Source of the DNA: Aquisalinus luteolus
GTDB taxonomy: Bacteria > Pseudomonadota > Alphaproteobacteria > Caulobacterales > Parvularculaceae
NCBI RefSeq assembly: GCF_009712425.2
Contig: NZ_VCJR02000007.1
Location: forward strand, 1 to 64,000
Direction of reading: 5' to 3'
Length of the DNA stretch: 64,000 bases
The position numbers were made by a program, and so were the translations under genes. Positions 52,542-62,012 of this stretch are shown here, piece by piece. The notes beneath the pieces are model-generated. The model saw nothing but the letters and a program-made list of their open reading frames with translations. It ran no database searches and was not told the origin of the DNA. How positions within the stretch are numbered: position 1 is the stretch's first letter; each line of letters starts with the position of its first letter.

Positions 52542-55322
52542 TCAGAAGCTTGTCGACAGTTCTGCCGATACAAACCTGCCAAGCGGTGATGCGTTTGTCG
52601 GGTCATAACCGTAGACAGAGAATGTCGGCGCATTCGTCGTGCTGGGCGGATCGTTATCGAAGATATTCTGCACCGAGAACCGAACCCGTGGATCGCCCAG
52701 ATTACCGCCGGCAAACTGACTGCCCAGATCATACGATACGGAAAGGTCGTATGTGGTCCAGGCATCCACTTTTTGAGCACCCGGCAAGTCGTCGAAACGA
52801 TAGCTGTTGGTATAATTAACAAACAGGTTCGTCCTCAACGCATCCTTGGCAAAGCCTGTGCGACCGCGCAGGCGCAGATGTGTCGGATTATACAGAGTAT
52901 CGATCCGCGAGACGGCAGGCGTTGTAGGAGTAGCCTGCTGCTCATACTCAAGAATATATGAACCGCTTACACCTAGTGAGAACTCACCATAATCAGTGTC
53001 AACACCATAATTCGTACTGAAATCGAACCCCTGAACGAGTGTTCTTGTCAGGTTCTTGGTCAGCTGGACAGTACTGATGATCTGGGCATCCAGCGGATCG
53101 ACATCACCACGCAGCTGGATATTCTGCACACTGTTAAGAAGACTGTTGATTGTCTCCAGTGACGGCATGTACTCGACTGTTCCCGGTGGGAAGGCGGTAT
53201 CATCCGCCCAGGCAATATTTGGCGCATCGAAAACGCTTCTGTTGTTGGGTACAGGCGTGTTGCCGAGACGGTTCTCAAAGTCGATATCAAGATATGTGGC
53301 TTCAAGCGAAAACCGGTGGGCACCGAAGTCCTTATCGAAATCGAACCCAGCCGTGAAGGTCTGCGACTCCTCCGCTTCCAGATTTCTGGCCGTGCCGGAG
53401 ACATAGATGGCCGTCACATCTGCGATCGAAGGATCAGCCGGCGTTAACCCGAACACGTTGTTGATATCCGCAGTCCCGGCCACAAAGGCGGTATAGTCGA
53501 GCGCCCCGACACGCCCCAATGGCGGCGGATTAAACGACTTGCCGAAGGATGCCCGCAGACGAAGTGGTTCAACGGGAGCCCACAGCACACCGATCTTTGG
53601 GGTCGTCTGCGATCCGAAGTCACTATAGTCCTCGTATCGGCTGGAGAGGCTCAGATCGAGACGATGCGCACCTGCAATGCCATCCTCTTCGGAGATCAGT
53701 GGAACGTACAGCTCACCAAATACCGCCGAGACATTGCGATCTGCTTCGCGTTGCACCGTGTCAGTATCTATTCGAATGTTAGAGAAGGATTCTTCTCGAT
53801 ACTGACCACCGAAAGCACCATGCACATCCACACCCCAGAGCGTACCCAGAATACCGGAGGCCTTGGCATCAAGCGTCCATAAATCTGAATCGAGTTTGGT
53901 GTGCCAACTGGAATCCACTTCCGTGACTACATCGCCTTTGGTTTTGCTGTAGGCACCGATGAAATCGGCCGTCCAGTTTTCGGACAAGTTCCACTCGAGA
54001 GCCGCTGACGCAGATACGGTCGATGTATCGGGAAGGATACGGATGTAGTAGTTCGAACCAGACCAGTCCCGTTCGCCTGTTCGCTTGCCGTACAGCACAT
54101 CCGACCTGAATCTCAGGTTTGGCGAAATGTCCTGCGTGACTGCGGCAACGACAGAATGACGCTCCGAACTCGGGAAAAGATCGTTCGGCAGAAACGCTTC
54201 CGAGGAGAAAGAACGGTCTGCCGCACTCAGGTTTCCCCGATTGAAATATTCATAGGCAATGATGGCGTTACCGCCGTCCCAAGCCTCACCATAAGTCAGG
54301 CTCGCCCTGTACTCGTCCAGATCCCCGTCCGTGACAGAGCCATATCGCACCATGGCTTCGGCACCGTCATAATCGTCACGAAGAATGAAGTTCATGACGC
54401 CGGCGACAGCATCGCCACCATAAATCGACGATGCACCATCGGTCAGAACTTCCACGCGCTCGATGGCAGAGGCAGGGAAAAGGGAAATATCGACAAAGTC
54501 GCCAAGCCCTGAAGATGGCGCGACACGGTGATTGTTGAGGAGCACAAGCGTACTACCTGAACCGAGACCACGCAGGTTGGCACTTGAGCCGTATGTCCCT
54601 GCACGCCCTGAGTTGTAACTCGCGCTGAAGTCGTTTGGCAGGCCACCGATCACCTCGGCATTGGAACCGCCACCGAAGTTTTGCGGCATCGTTTTCAGGA
54701 AGTCCTGGATTGTTGATGCACCGCTTTCCTGAATGTCTTCCCGGCTGAACACCTGGGTTGGCGAACTGTCTGGCGCGATCCCCCTGATGTTCGTCCCTGT
54801 AACGATGATTACATCATCACGCGCGGGTGTGCTTTCCGTTTCGGTGCTCTCCACCTCTTCGCCGTCACGATCCTCGATCTCTTCGACGTCCTGAGCGTAT
54901 GCTGTTGCCGATGATATACCAGCGACCCCTGCCAGCAACGCCTTTACGAATTTCTTGCTACCCATTTTCTCTGTTGGCTCCCGTTCAATGCGCGAAATGA
55001 CAATCACTTCGCTCTCGGTAAGGTCAGCAGAAAACTCAGTACCCCGAAGCAATTCGTTTAACGCCTCGGAGATGGTCATGTAGCCCGCAACGGGGTTTAC
55101 ACCCCGGCTTTCAGCCAATTCGTATGGGTGGAGATATCCAATTCTGGCCTGTCTTGATATTTCGGCCAGTGCTTCTCCCAAGGTCTCTTCATCAACATGA
55201 AACTGATATTGATGATCCTGCTCAAAACCCCGAGCTTCACCACCTGCTGCAAGCACACAGCAGCACACGGCGAAAGTCATCGCCGCATTCATCACTGCAA
55301 CCCTTACAGCACCCACTCTCAT
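52542..55322 (-). CDS. TonB-dependent transducer with STN domain
   Basis: A 926-residue outer-membrane receptor-transducer. First signal peptide (about residues 1-32), then a periplasmic STN domain (about 38-112: FHVDEETLGEALAEISRQAR, GYMTISEALNELLRG), which talks to FecR. Residues about 120-144 are unexpected: MGSKKFVKALLAGVAGISSA followed by TAYAQ looks exactly like a second signal peptide. A plug (TGTNIRGIAPDSSPTQVFSR, about 175-300) and a barrel ending in TSF follow. Other starts, at 55292 or even the internal ATG 54965, cannot be excluded. The gene follows sigma and FecR genes and would signal ligand binding to them while importing it. Confidence 0.9.
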   Translation of the reverse strand: MRVGAVRVAVMNAAMTFAVCCCVLAAGGEARGFEQDHQYQFHVDEETLGEALAEISRQARIGYLHPYELAESRGVNPVAGYMTISEALNELLRGTEFSADLTESEVIVISRIEREPTEKMGSKKFVKALLAGVAGISSATAYAQDVEEIEDRDGEEVESTETESTPARDDVIIVTGTNIRGIAPDSSPTQVFSREDIQESGASTIQDFLKTMPQNFGGGSNAEVIGGLPNDFSASYNSGRAGTYGSSANLRGLGSGSTLVLLNNHRVAPSSGLGDFVDISLFPASAIERVEVLTDGASSIYGGDAVAGVMNFILRDDYDGAEAMVRYGSVTDGDLDEYRASLTYGEAWDGGNAIIAYEYFNRGNLSAADRSFSSEAFLPNDLFPSSERHSVVAAVTQDISPNLRFRSDVLYGKRTGERDWSGSNYYIRILPDTSTVSASAALEWNLSENWTADFIGAYSKTKGDVVTEVDSSWHTKLDSDLWTLDAKASGILGTLWGVDVHGAFGGQYREESFSNIRIDTDTVQREADRNVSAVFGELYVPLISEEDGIAGAHRLDLSLSSRYEDYSDFGSQTTPKIGVLWAPVEPLRLRASFGKSFNPPPLGRVGALDYTAFVAGTADINNVFGLTPADPSIADVTAIYVSGTARNLEAEESQTFTAGFDFDKDFGAHRFSLEATYLDIDFENRLGNTPVPNNRSVFDAPNIAWADDTAFPPGTVEYMPSLETINSLLNSVQNIQLRGDVDPLDAQIISTVQLTKNLTRTLVQGFDFSTNYGVDTDYGEFSLGVSGSYILEYEQQATPTTPAVSRIDTLYNPTHLRLRGRTGFAKDALRTNLFVNYTNSYRFDDLPGAQKVDAWTTYDLSVSYDLGSQFAGGNLGDPRVRFSVQNIFDNDPPSTTNAPTFSVYGYDPTNASPLGRFVSAELSTSF

Positions 55323-55413
55323 TGGCCTAACGGATCATCCCCTCTGTGTTTTCGTCGGCCTTGTTAGTTCAGACTGACGAGAACGTAATATCCACAGTAT
55401 AAAAACGATTATT

Positions 55414-56466
55414 TTATAAATTTTCTTTTTCTTCCCTATACGAAAGAACGATCATATCACTCGACTGCTCGACAGCGACAATGCCGAAGGCCCGTTCCAG
55501 CGACTCAAACATTCCACTGACGTTACCGGCCTCGAACGAGCCGGAAATCGGGAGCGTAGCGATTGCCTCATCTTCGATACGGATATCAACATCCGTATAC
55601 CGCCTCATCTCTTCAACCACGTCCGCAAGTGGATCACCCGAGAAAGACAGGAACCCGTCCCGCCACATCAGGCTGCGGGCCAGTGCTGATGTCTCCAGCT
55701 TTTCCCTGCGTTCCTGCCGGTCATCGAACACAGCACGCTCGTTGACGGCAAGCGCCGCAATGGAATTCCAGCTTTCGGGATCTTCCCGCTGGAGCTGTGC
55801 CTGCGAATTGTTTCCCGTTCGCCGAAAGACTTCCACAATCCCTTCCTCAACCGTCACGTCCACTTCCTTATCGATCACACGGACGGCAAAGGCGGTGCCG
55901 ACTGCCTCGACCACACCGCCGGCGGCAAAAACGCGGAATGGCCTGTCGGGATCTTCCGCCACAGCAAAATGCGCTTCACCCGATTCCAGGATGACCGTCC
56001 TGGAGCGACGACCGATATCGATATGGACTTCAGTGTCGGTGTTCAATACCACAACGGACCCATCGACGAGACCAACCTCACGACGTTCGCCTTTGACAGT
56101 TTCAGCCGTGAGTTGCTGTGTCGCAACCCAGAACTGGGTTGTACTGAGCACTATGGCACCGACGAGCAGCAGCAGGCACGCCGCAATGGCGCCGCCCATG
56201 AAGCGCGACCACGAGGCATCCGCCTGCGGCTCCTCCGCCAGCGGATCGATAAGCCGGTAGGCGGCAAGCCGGTCTGCATCGCTCCAGACGGTGGCCAGTC
56301 GTGTAAACGCCTCCTCGAACCGCGGGCTCTTGCGCATCCGCTCTTTCAGGCTGGCAATCATGTCAGGTGTTACATCTTCGCTGTCCAGCCGGATGATCCA
56401 GGCTGCAGCCTCCTCCTCGATAACGGCGTTATCGGGAAACTCGATAATGTTCTCTCTAGTCGCCAT
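55414..56466 (-). CDS. FecR-family anti-sigma sensor
   Basis: A 350-residue inner-membrane regulator. An N-terminal cytosolic FecR_N part (AAAWIIRLDSEDVTPDMIAS, DUF4880-like) is followed by one TM helix (about residues 100-120: GGAIAACLLLLVGAIVLSTT), the FecR periplasmic domain (VKGERREVGLVDGSVVVLNT, AGGVVEAVGTAFAVRVID) and a C-terminal STN-like module (DPLADVVEEMRRYTDVDIRI). It relays the receptor signal to the ECF sigma factor. The start at 56466 overlaps the sigma gene by 11 bases; AAGGAG lies about 10 bases upstream. Confidence 0.9.
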   Translation of the reverse strand: MATRENIIEFPDNAVIEEEAAAWIIRLDSEDVTPDMIASLKERMRKSPRFEEAFTRLATVWSDADRLAAYRLIDPLAEEPQADASWSRFMGGAIAACLLLLVGAIVLSTTQFWVATQQLTAETVKGERREVGLVDGSVVVLNTDTEVHIDIGRRSRTVILESGEAHFAVAEDPDRPFRVFAAGGVVEAVGTAFAVRVIDKEVDVTVEEGIVEVFRRTGNNSQAQLQREDPESWNSIAALAVNERAVFDDRQERREKLETSALARSLMWRDGFLSFSGDPLADVVEEMRRYTDVDIRIEDEAIATLPISGSFEAGNVSGMFESLERAFGIVAVEQSSDMIVLSYREEKENL

Positions 56467-57058
56467 TGTGCAATGGCTCCTTCTCCCTTGTCGGCGCACC
56501 TGTTATTTTTTGATGGTGCGCTCTTGTTACTGTTTCGCCAAATTCCTGCGGATCATAGCCGTGCTCGCGCATATAGTTGCTGCACTTGATCAGGCCTTGG
56601 GCGGCATGTTTTTCGGCAGTAGACACCGCAATACCCAGTTTTTCGGCGACTTCCTTCATGGACAAGCCTTCGATCTTCCGCAAAATGAAGACCTTGCGGC
56701 AAACTGGCGGCAGCTGTGAAACGGCCATTGACAGGGTTGCCAGCTTTCGACGCGAGTCATGAATATCTTCAGCGCCGACGCCATCCCTATCCAAAAAGAC
56801 CGCCTTGTCCTCCGTTTCCTCCATATAGCTAGTGGTTGTATTTGATTTTTTTGCCAGCTCGCTCAGGGCTGAATGCTTCGCAGCACGAAACAAAAGCGCT
56901 TTCGGGTTGAGGACAGGCCCCCGCAATTCGGTTGCAAAGACCTTTATGAACGCCTCATGGGCGATGTCCTCAACGTCTTGGGATCGTGAAAAAAATCTGT
57001 ACAGATATTTCTTTATAGCCTTCTCGTGATGGAGATAAGCTTCCAGAATATTGCTCAC
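56456..57058 (-). CDS. ECF RNA polymerase sigma factor (FecI type)
   Basis: A sigma-70 family ECF factor of about 200 residues from GTG 57058 (SD AAAGGGG close upstream); an ATG at 57130 gives a 224-residue form with an unlikely head. Region 2 is KYLYRFFSRSQDVEDIAHEA followed by FIKVF; region 4 is LPPVCRKVFILRKIEGLSMK and EVAEKLGIAVSTAEKHAAQG. It would direct RNA polymerase to the receptor operon when FecR is signalled. First gene of sigma-FecR-receptor-peptidase, divergent from the PhoD gene. Confidence 0.9.
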   Translation of the reverse strand: MSNILEAYLHHEKAIKKYLYRFFSRSQDVEDIAHEAFIKVFATELRGPVLNPKALLFRAAKHSALSELAKKSNTTTSYMEETEDKAVFLDRDGVGAEDIHDSRRKLATLSMAVSQLPPVCRKVFILRKIEGLSMKEVAEKLGIAVSTAEKHAAQGLIKCSNYMREHGYDPQEFGETVTRAHHQKITGAPTREKEPLHNGD

Positions 57059-57321
57059 ATCAGCCCCTTTAACGCCTAGCCCGGTAGCCACAATACCTGC
57101 ACGCAGGCCAGCCACCTCATGACTCCCCATCCAAAGCTAACCGACCACACAGCGGCTGGCGAGTGGTACAAACAAGAAAAAATCAGGAAAAACAGAAGTT
57201 TATGTAGCACCTGCGACACGATCCAGATTTTTTGCAGTTTTTCCAAAAGGTGACTAGCGGATTTTGCAGCCTCACCAGTCTTTACCCTGACAACGCATCC
57301 ACAAAATCAAGCGAGAATATC

Positions 57322-58986
57322 ATGAGCTCGACTTTTTCCCGCCGTCGGCTGCTGTCACTTGGCGGGGCTGGAACTCTTCTCGGCACGATCGCCACAACCG
57401 GTACGGGACTGGCAAGCGCGTCGCCTGTTGCCGGCAGTTTCTTGCATGGCGTGGCATCGGGCGACCCGGGCCTGACCTCCGTTGTTCTGTGGAGCAGGGT
57501 CTCGCCGACGGCGTCGCGCCAGCCGGGCATGGTAAGGTGGACCGTTGCAAAAGATTCCAAGATGCAGGATGTCGTTTCCACGGGCCAGATCGTGACAGGC
57601 CCCTACAGGGACTGGACGGCAAAGGCACTCATCGACGGCCTCCAGCCCGGCCAGACTTTTTATTACCAATTCAAGACGCTGGATAATGCCTCCCCGGTCG
57701 GCAGGACCAGGACACTGCCGGCAGGAGATGTCGACAAGGCACGGTTTGCCGTTGTGTCCTGCTCGAACTACTCGTCCGGCTTCTTTAACGTATACGACGC
57801 AATTGCCCGGCAGGACGACCTCGACGCGGTCCTTCACCTGGGCGACTACATATACGAGTATGGCGGCAAGGCCGGAGAGGACATCGGGCGCAAACACCTA
57901 CCTGAGCACGAGATACTCACTCTTGAAGATTACCGCCAGCGCCATGCCCAGCATAAACAAGACCCTGCCAGCCAGGCGATGCACCGGAAACACCCATTGA
58001 TACCCATATGGGACGATCACGAGGTCGCCGATAACTCATGGAAGGGTGGCGCAAACAATCATCAGGCAAAAGAAGAAGGCAACTGGGATGAGCGCCGGGG
58101 TGCTGCCCTGCAGGCTTATTATGAATGGATGCCTGTTCGTGAGCCAGCGACACCGCCCGAGGCATTCTATCGATCCTTCTCGTACGGAACACTCCTGCAC
58201 CTCAGCGCGCTGGAAACGCGCCTGATGGCGCGAGACGAGCAGATAAGCTATTCCGCCATGCGCGCGCTGCAGTCATCTGAGGAAGTCGCAGCATTCGAGC
58301 GTGATATTCTGTGGAAGGACGACCGCGAGATGCTCGGTGCTGAGCAAATGCGATTCCTTCGCCGGGAGTGGGACGCTTCGGCACTGACGGGCCACAGCTG
58401 GCGACTGATTGCCAATCAGGTGCTTATGGCCAATGTCACGACACCGGATCTGAATGATCGTTTCGACGCGCAGGAAATCGATCAGATGACGGAAAAATGG
58501 TCCGGCGCACAATCTTTCGTTGATTTCTCGGCCTACCGTCTACCAATCGCCCCTGATTCCTGGAGCGGCTATCCGGCAGCCCGCGACCGGTTTTACCAAC
58601 TGGCCCGTGAATTCGACAGCGGAGTCGTGGTCCTGACCGGAGATACGCATGCCTGGTGGGCGAACGACCTAATAGACGCAAATGGCAGCAATGTCGGCGT
58701 GGAACTCGGCGTGCATTCCGTCACTGCCAGCGCCGCCTTCTCGCCGGGAAGCTATGGCGGAAAGGGGTCGGAATATGCCCAAAGCCTGATCGCCGATAAC
58801 CGGGGCGTGCGTTTCGTTTCGGGGGAAGGCCACGGCTATATCGACCTTACGGTGACCCCTGATACGGTGGAGGCTATTTTCAAAACAGTATCTACTGTCA
58901 AATCACCGGAATATCAGGTCTCTGATTATGCCGAGTTCAAGGTACGCCAGAATGGCGGTGTGTCTTCATTCGTCGATGACATGTAA
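57322..58986 (+). CDS. PhoD-type alkaline phosphatase/phosphodiesterase
   Basis: A 554-residue Tat-exported enzyme: SRRRLLSLGGAG is the twin-arginine motif. An N-terminal domain (HGVASGDPGLTSVVLWSRVS) precedes the metallophosphatase core with AVVSCSNYSSGFFNVYDAIA, LDAVLHLGDYIYEYG and LIPIWDDHEVADNSW, plus VVLTGDTHAWWANDL near the end; these carry the PhoD metal ligands and the core Cys. It releases phosphate from esters outside the cytoplasm. It is divergent from the sigma gene with 263 bases between; no Pho box could be confirmed. Confidence 0.92.
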   Translation: MSSTFSRRRLLSLGGAGTLLGTIATTGTGLASASPVAGSFLHGVASGDPGLTSVVLWSRVSPTASRQPGMVRWTVAKDSKMQDVVSTGQIVTGPYRDWTAKALIDGLQPGQTFYYQFKTLDNASPVGRTRTLPAGDVDKARFAVVSCSNYSSGFFNVYDAIARQDDLDAVLHLGDYIYEYGGKAGEDIGRKHLPEHEILTLEDYRQRHAQHKQDPASQAMHRKHPLIPIWDDHEVADNSWKGGANNHQAKEEGNWDERRGAALQAYYEWMPVREPATPPEAFYRSFSYGTLLHLSALETRLMARDEQISYSAMRALQSSEEVAAFERDILWKDDREMLGAEQMRFLRREWDASALTGHSWRLIANQVLMANVTTPDLNDRFDAQEIDQMTEKWSGAQSFVDFSAYRLPIAPDSWSGYPAARDRFYQLAREFDSGVVVLTGDTHAWWANDLIDANGSNVGVELGVHSVTASAAFSPGSYGGKGSEYAQSLIADNRGVRFVSGEGHGYIDLTVTPDTVEAIFKTVSTVKSPEYQVSDYAEFKVRQNGGVSSFVDDM

Positions 58987-59464
58987 AAGGAATGGCGCAC
59001 CGTTGAGGATGAAAAAGAGTACTGGGAGGTCACGCTGAGGACTTAGCTGCTGACCCTGCCGGTGGCAACGATATCATAGGGCTGAGCCTCGGGAGACCTG
59101 CCACGTTTTATCTCAGCGCGCCCAGGAAGAAGCCGTAAGCGTTCTTGCGCCAGGAATTGACCCCGAATGGCCGAGGCAGCGGTTACGCGGCTCGGTAAGC
59201 GAGCGCCAAAAGGCGCTTGCGCGTAGAGCCAGATACCGTAACGGGGGCACCCTACACATTACTGTCACATTAATCTCTTAGATTACACAACCGAGGGTAT
59301 ATTCACGCCTATGTCGTGTATTCCAAAGCGGGGAATTTCATCGTTTCAAATCAGCTATGCCCAAGGCGTAAGGCCTTTGCTGCCGATCAAAGTTGTGAGC
59401 TTTCTCATTTCTCGGGGCATCGTAGGCGAGGTCCGTAAAGACGGTATTTCGAAGAGGGGAAGTC
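58987..59464. other. Intergenic stretch and composition boundary
   Basis: About 480 bases without a convincing gene. On the minus strand a frame is open over about 59,080-59,240 with protein-like composition but no start, which may be a decayed gene end. From about 59,235 rightwards the DNA is more AT-rich, so an island junction may lie near here. The 3' part holds the promoter and SD (GAGGGGA) of the hydrolase gene. Confidence 0.35.
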
Positions 59465-61804
59465 ATGGAAACTGTTAAACCAAAGCGCCGGGGCATTTTG
59501 ATCGCCCTCATCATCTTTCTGCTGATACTAATGGTTGTCGTGGCGTTCTTCATGACAAGGCCCGTGACAAGGGCGGCGGAAACTTGCGAAACGGCTAAAT
59601 CCCCGGGCGATAATTTTGATTGTGTGAGTGTGTATTTTGCTAGCGCCCGGGCGCTAACAGGGCAAACGCTTCATGACGATCTGGATGTCGATGGTCTGCA
59701 AGGGCTACGGCAGTACGTTTCAGAAGAGAGCGAGGAAGAAGCGGTCTTGTTTTCCGATGGATTTGAGATCGGGTACACTGATGAATTGGTGATGGGCCGG
59801 GCCATAGTCTTCATGCCCCATTTGAACAAAAAGGACCAGGCCAAACGGCAGCAACCCAGCGAAGGCCGAACTGATCTTGACGCGATGATCCGTGCAAAGT
59901 TTCAGTACGAAAATGTTGTGATCCATAATGTGGATATCGCCCAAAGAGGGGACATAACTGTCAACACAAAGTATTTTGACGCGCTTTCATCGGATCTAAT
60001 AGAAAAAGCTGAACTTCTCGGTGCCACCGATCAAGAAGAAAAGAAAGCAGCCCTCCTATTTGTCCATGGATTTGATTCCGACTACAAACAGAATGTCCGG
60101 CAAACAGCACGGTTGGCTGCTGATCTAAACTTTGACAAGCGGGATGCTGTCGGCAATGAAGCACCGTATGCTTTGGGTCAGCCGATGCTCTATACATGGC
60201 CGACGCAAAGAATGGACTATTCCAAAATCGGGCCTGCCTTCTTGAAGGGCGCTGGCCTTCAAGTGGTTGGAGCGCAAGACAAAAGATTAGGCGCTGCAGA
60301 AACTACCTATTCAGTGACCAGCGAAATCTATGATGAATTTGGCGGCGAAGCCGGACCATATTGTGTCAATGAAGGATCGATTGAAGCTGTAATAGCAAGC
60401 TCGCTCGACATGCCAGTGGTTAGTGGCTTTAAAAAGAACGTGGCGATAGCGGCGGTCGCAGGCACCGTAGACGCTAGCCTAGCTGCCTGGGACGGTACGA
60501 TAGATCGCTATCTTGTATCCACGTGTCGGGCGGCTATCGCGAAGCGAGGCCTTGAAACCTATCTGAAGCGCATTGTTGCTGGTACCGAAGTGGAGCGCAT
60601 CAATATCATCGGATACTCGATGGGCGCTAAAGTAACTGCTTTGGCTCTGCCGGAGTTCACCGACTGGCTTACAACAGAGTATCCGGGCCGCGCGATTGAA
60701 CTCAACGTCGTCTATTATGGTGCCGATATTGGCCTATCGTCGTATAAAAATGTAACAGGCACCATAGACAATACGCTTGCAGTAGGGGCGGGCGATGAGG
60801 GTGTAGAGAATCGCACGACATTGTATACAAATGAAGAAGACTTCATCCTGACACTTTCTTCTGTTTTAAACGGTGAAGCAAGGGCTGGTCGCCATGGCGG
60901 AGAAAGTTACAAAACACCGTTTTACTTTGAGAGCGCTAGTGGAGAGGTCAGATTCTCCCATGAAACAGTAGATGCATCACTGTTTTCTCAGCCGTTCCAA
61001 ATTGGAAGAAACCACGCATTGTTTGTCAATTCGCCGGAAATGCTGGGTGACATCTCATGCTTTCTCGGCGGATTATCAGCTGGTGAACGAGAACTCGCTC
61101 AGCAAGGCAATGGGGAATGGTATGACTTCTCAGGTCGCAGATCAGTTTGTGGCGGCGCCGCTTGGGACGCTGGTGACCTTAACTGCGATAGTTTCTTCGA
61201 AATGACCCGCGCTGGCGTCACTTCTATCTTTAGCAAGAACGAGCAAATGCGCTATGAGGAGGCGAAGCGGGAGTGCGAAGCCCTGCAGGGTGATCCGGTG
61301 GCGTGGTGCGAGAAGAACGAAGGTACACTGCTTGGCTCATTGTGCCCGACCGAAGAAGAAAAACTCGTATGCGAAGCCGAGATTACGGTTATTCCCGAAC
61401 AGACTGTACGCGATACCTTCACATTCCAGCTTGGCTACTTACAAGAAGAAATGCCTAAAAGTGCGACCGCCAGAATCGACCGGTCGGTAGATAGAGTGCA
61501 GGCTCGTCAGTCATCGGAGCATCCGGATTGGGGATTTGAAGCAAATCCCGTCGAACTCACATTATCGCCTCACCAGGTAGAGGGAAAAACAGTTGGACTA
61601 TCGGCTGAGCAAGCCAGTGCATTTAGGACCGTCCTCGAGTCCGGATTGCAGAGACCACTGACCGATGATGAATTGACACAGCTTAATGGATTGGTCGTGG
61701 ATGATCCCGAGAAGAAAATTCCGCGGGGAATGAGCGGTTCCTTCTCTCGATACATCGCAGAAAAACAGATTTCCGAACCACTATGCAGAAAAAACGCACT
61801 CTAG
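59465..61804 (+). CDS. Membrane-anchored DUF900-like alpha/beta hydrolase
   Basis: A 779-residue protein. One N-terminal TM helix (RRGILIALIIFLLILMVVVA) anchors it, with the rest outside or periplasmic. The hydrolase domain (about residues 100-460) has the strand KAALLFVHGFDSDYKQNVRQ, ALGQPMLYTWPTQRMDYSK and nucleophile Ser in NIIGYSMGAKVTALAL, the layout of DUF900 (TraX/TraU-like lipase family) proteins. About 300 C-terminal residues have paired cysteines and no recognised domain. Possible esterase/lipase or virulence-like factor. GAGGGGA before the ATG supports the start. Composition differs from the genes to its left. Confidence 0.7.
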   Translation: METVKPKRRGILIALIIFLLILMVVVAFFMTRPVTRAAETCETAKSPGDNFDCVSVYFASARALTGQTLHDDLDVDGLQGLRQYVSEESEEEAVLFSDGFEIGYTDELVMGRAIVFMPHLNKKDQAKRQQPSEGRTDLDAMIRAKFQYENVVIHNVDIAQRGDITVNTKYFDALSSDLIEKAELLGATDQEEKKAALLFVHGFDSDYKQNVRQTARLAADLNFDKRDAVGNEAPYALGQPMLYTWPTQRMDYSKIGPAFLKGAGLQVVGAQDKRLGAAETTYSVTSEIYDEFGGEAGPYCVNEGSIEAVIASSLDMPVVSGFKKNVAIAAVAGTVDASLAAWDGTIDRYLVSTCRAAIAKRGLETYLKRIVAGTEVERINIIGYSMGAKVTALALPEFTDWLTTEYPGRAIELNVVYYGADIGLSSYKNVTGTIDNTLAVGAGDEGVENRTTLYTNEEDFILTLSSVLNGEARAGRHGGESYKTPFYFESASGEVRFSHETVDASLFSQPFQIGRNHALFVNSPEMLGDISCFLGGLSAGERELAQQGNGEWYDFSGRRSVCGGAAWDAGDLNCDSFFEMTRAGVTSIFSKNEQMRYEEAKRECEALQGDPVAWCEKNEGTLLGSLCPTEEEKLVCEAEITVIPEQTVRDTFTFQLGYLQEEMPKSATARIDRSVDRVQARQSSEHPDWGFEANPVELTLSPHQVEGKTVGLSAEQASAFRTVLESGLQRPLTDDELTQLNGLVVDDPEKKIPRGMSGSFSRYIAEKQISEPLCRKNAL

Positions 61805-62012
61805 GCTTTGCAACCCCTCGCAAGAGCTAGTTGCGGACTTATAGGGCTGGGTCACGCACGGACTGACCTGAGTTTTCTGGCTCACTCGTTGACATAGCGA
61901 TTCTGTCATTCCTTATTTGAAAGATTTAATCGTCTGTGCTTGCTCACTTCCTTGGCACTCAAGGAAAATGTATCGACGTTCACTTCACACCCCAAAATAA
62001 ATGGGATAGCTT

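Noticed and set aside
59338-59553. A minus-strand frame reminiscent of a transposase end
   Set aside because: It overlaps the start of the hydrolase gene and I could not match any catalytic motif; not enough to call an IS remnant.
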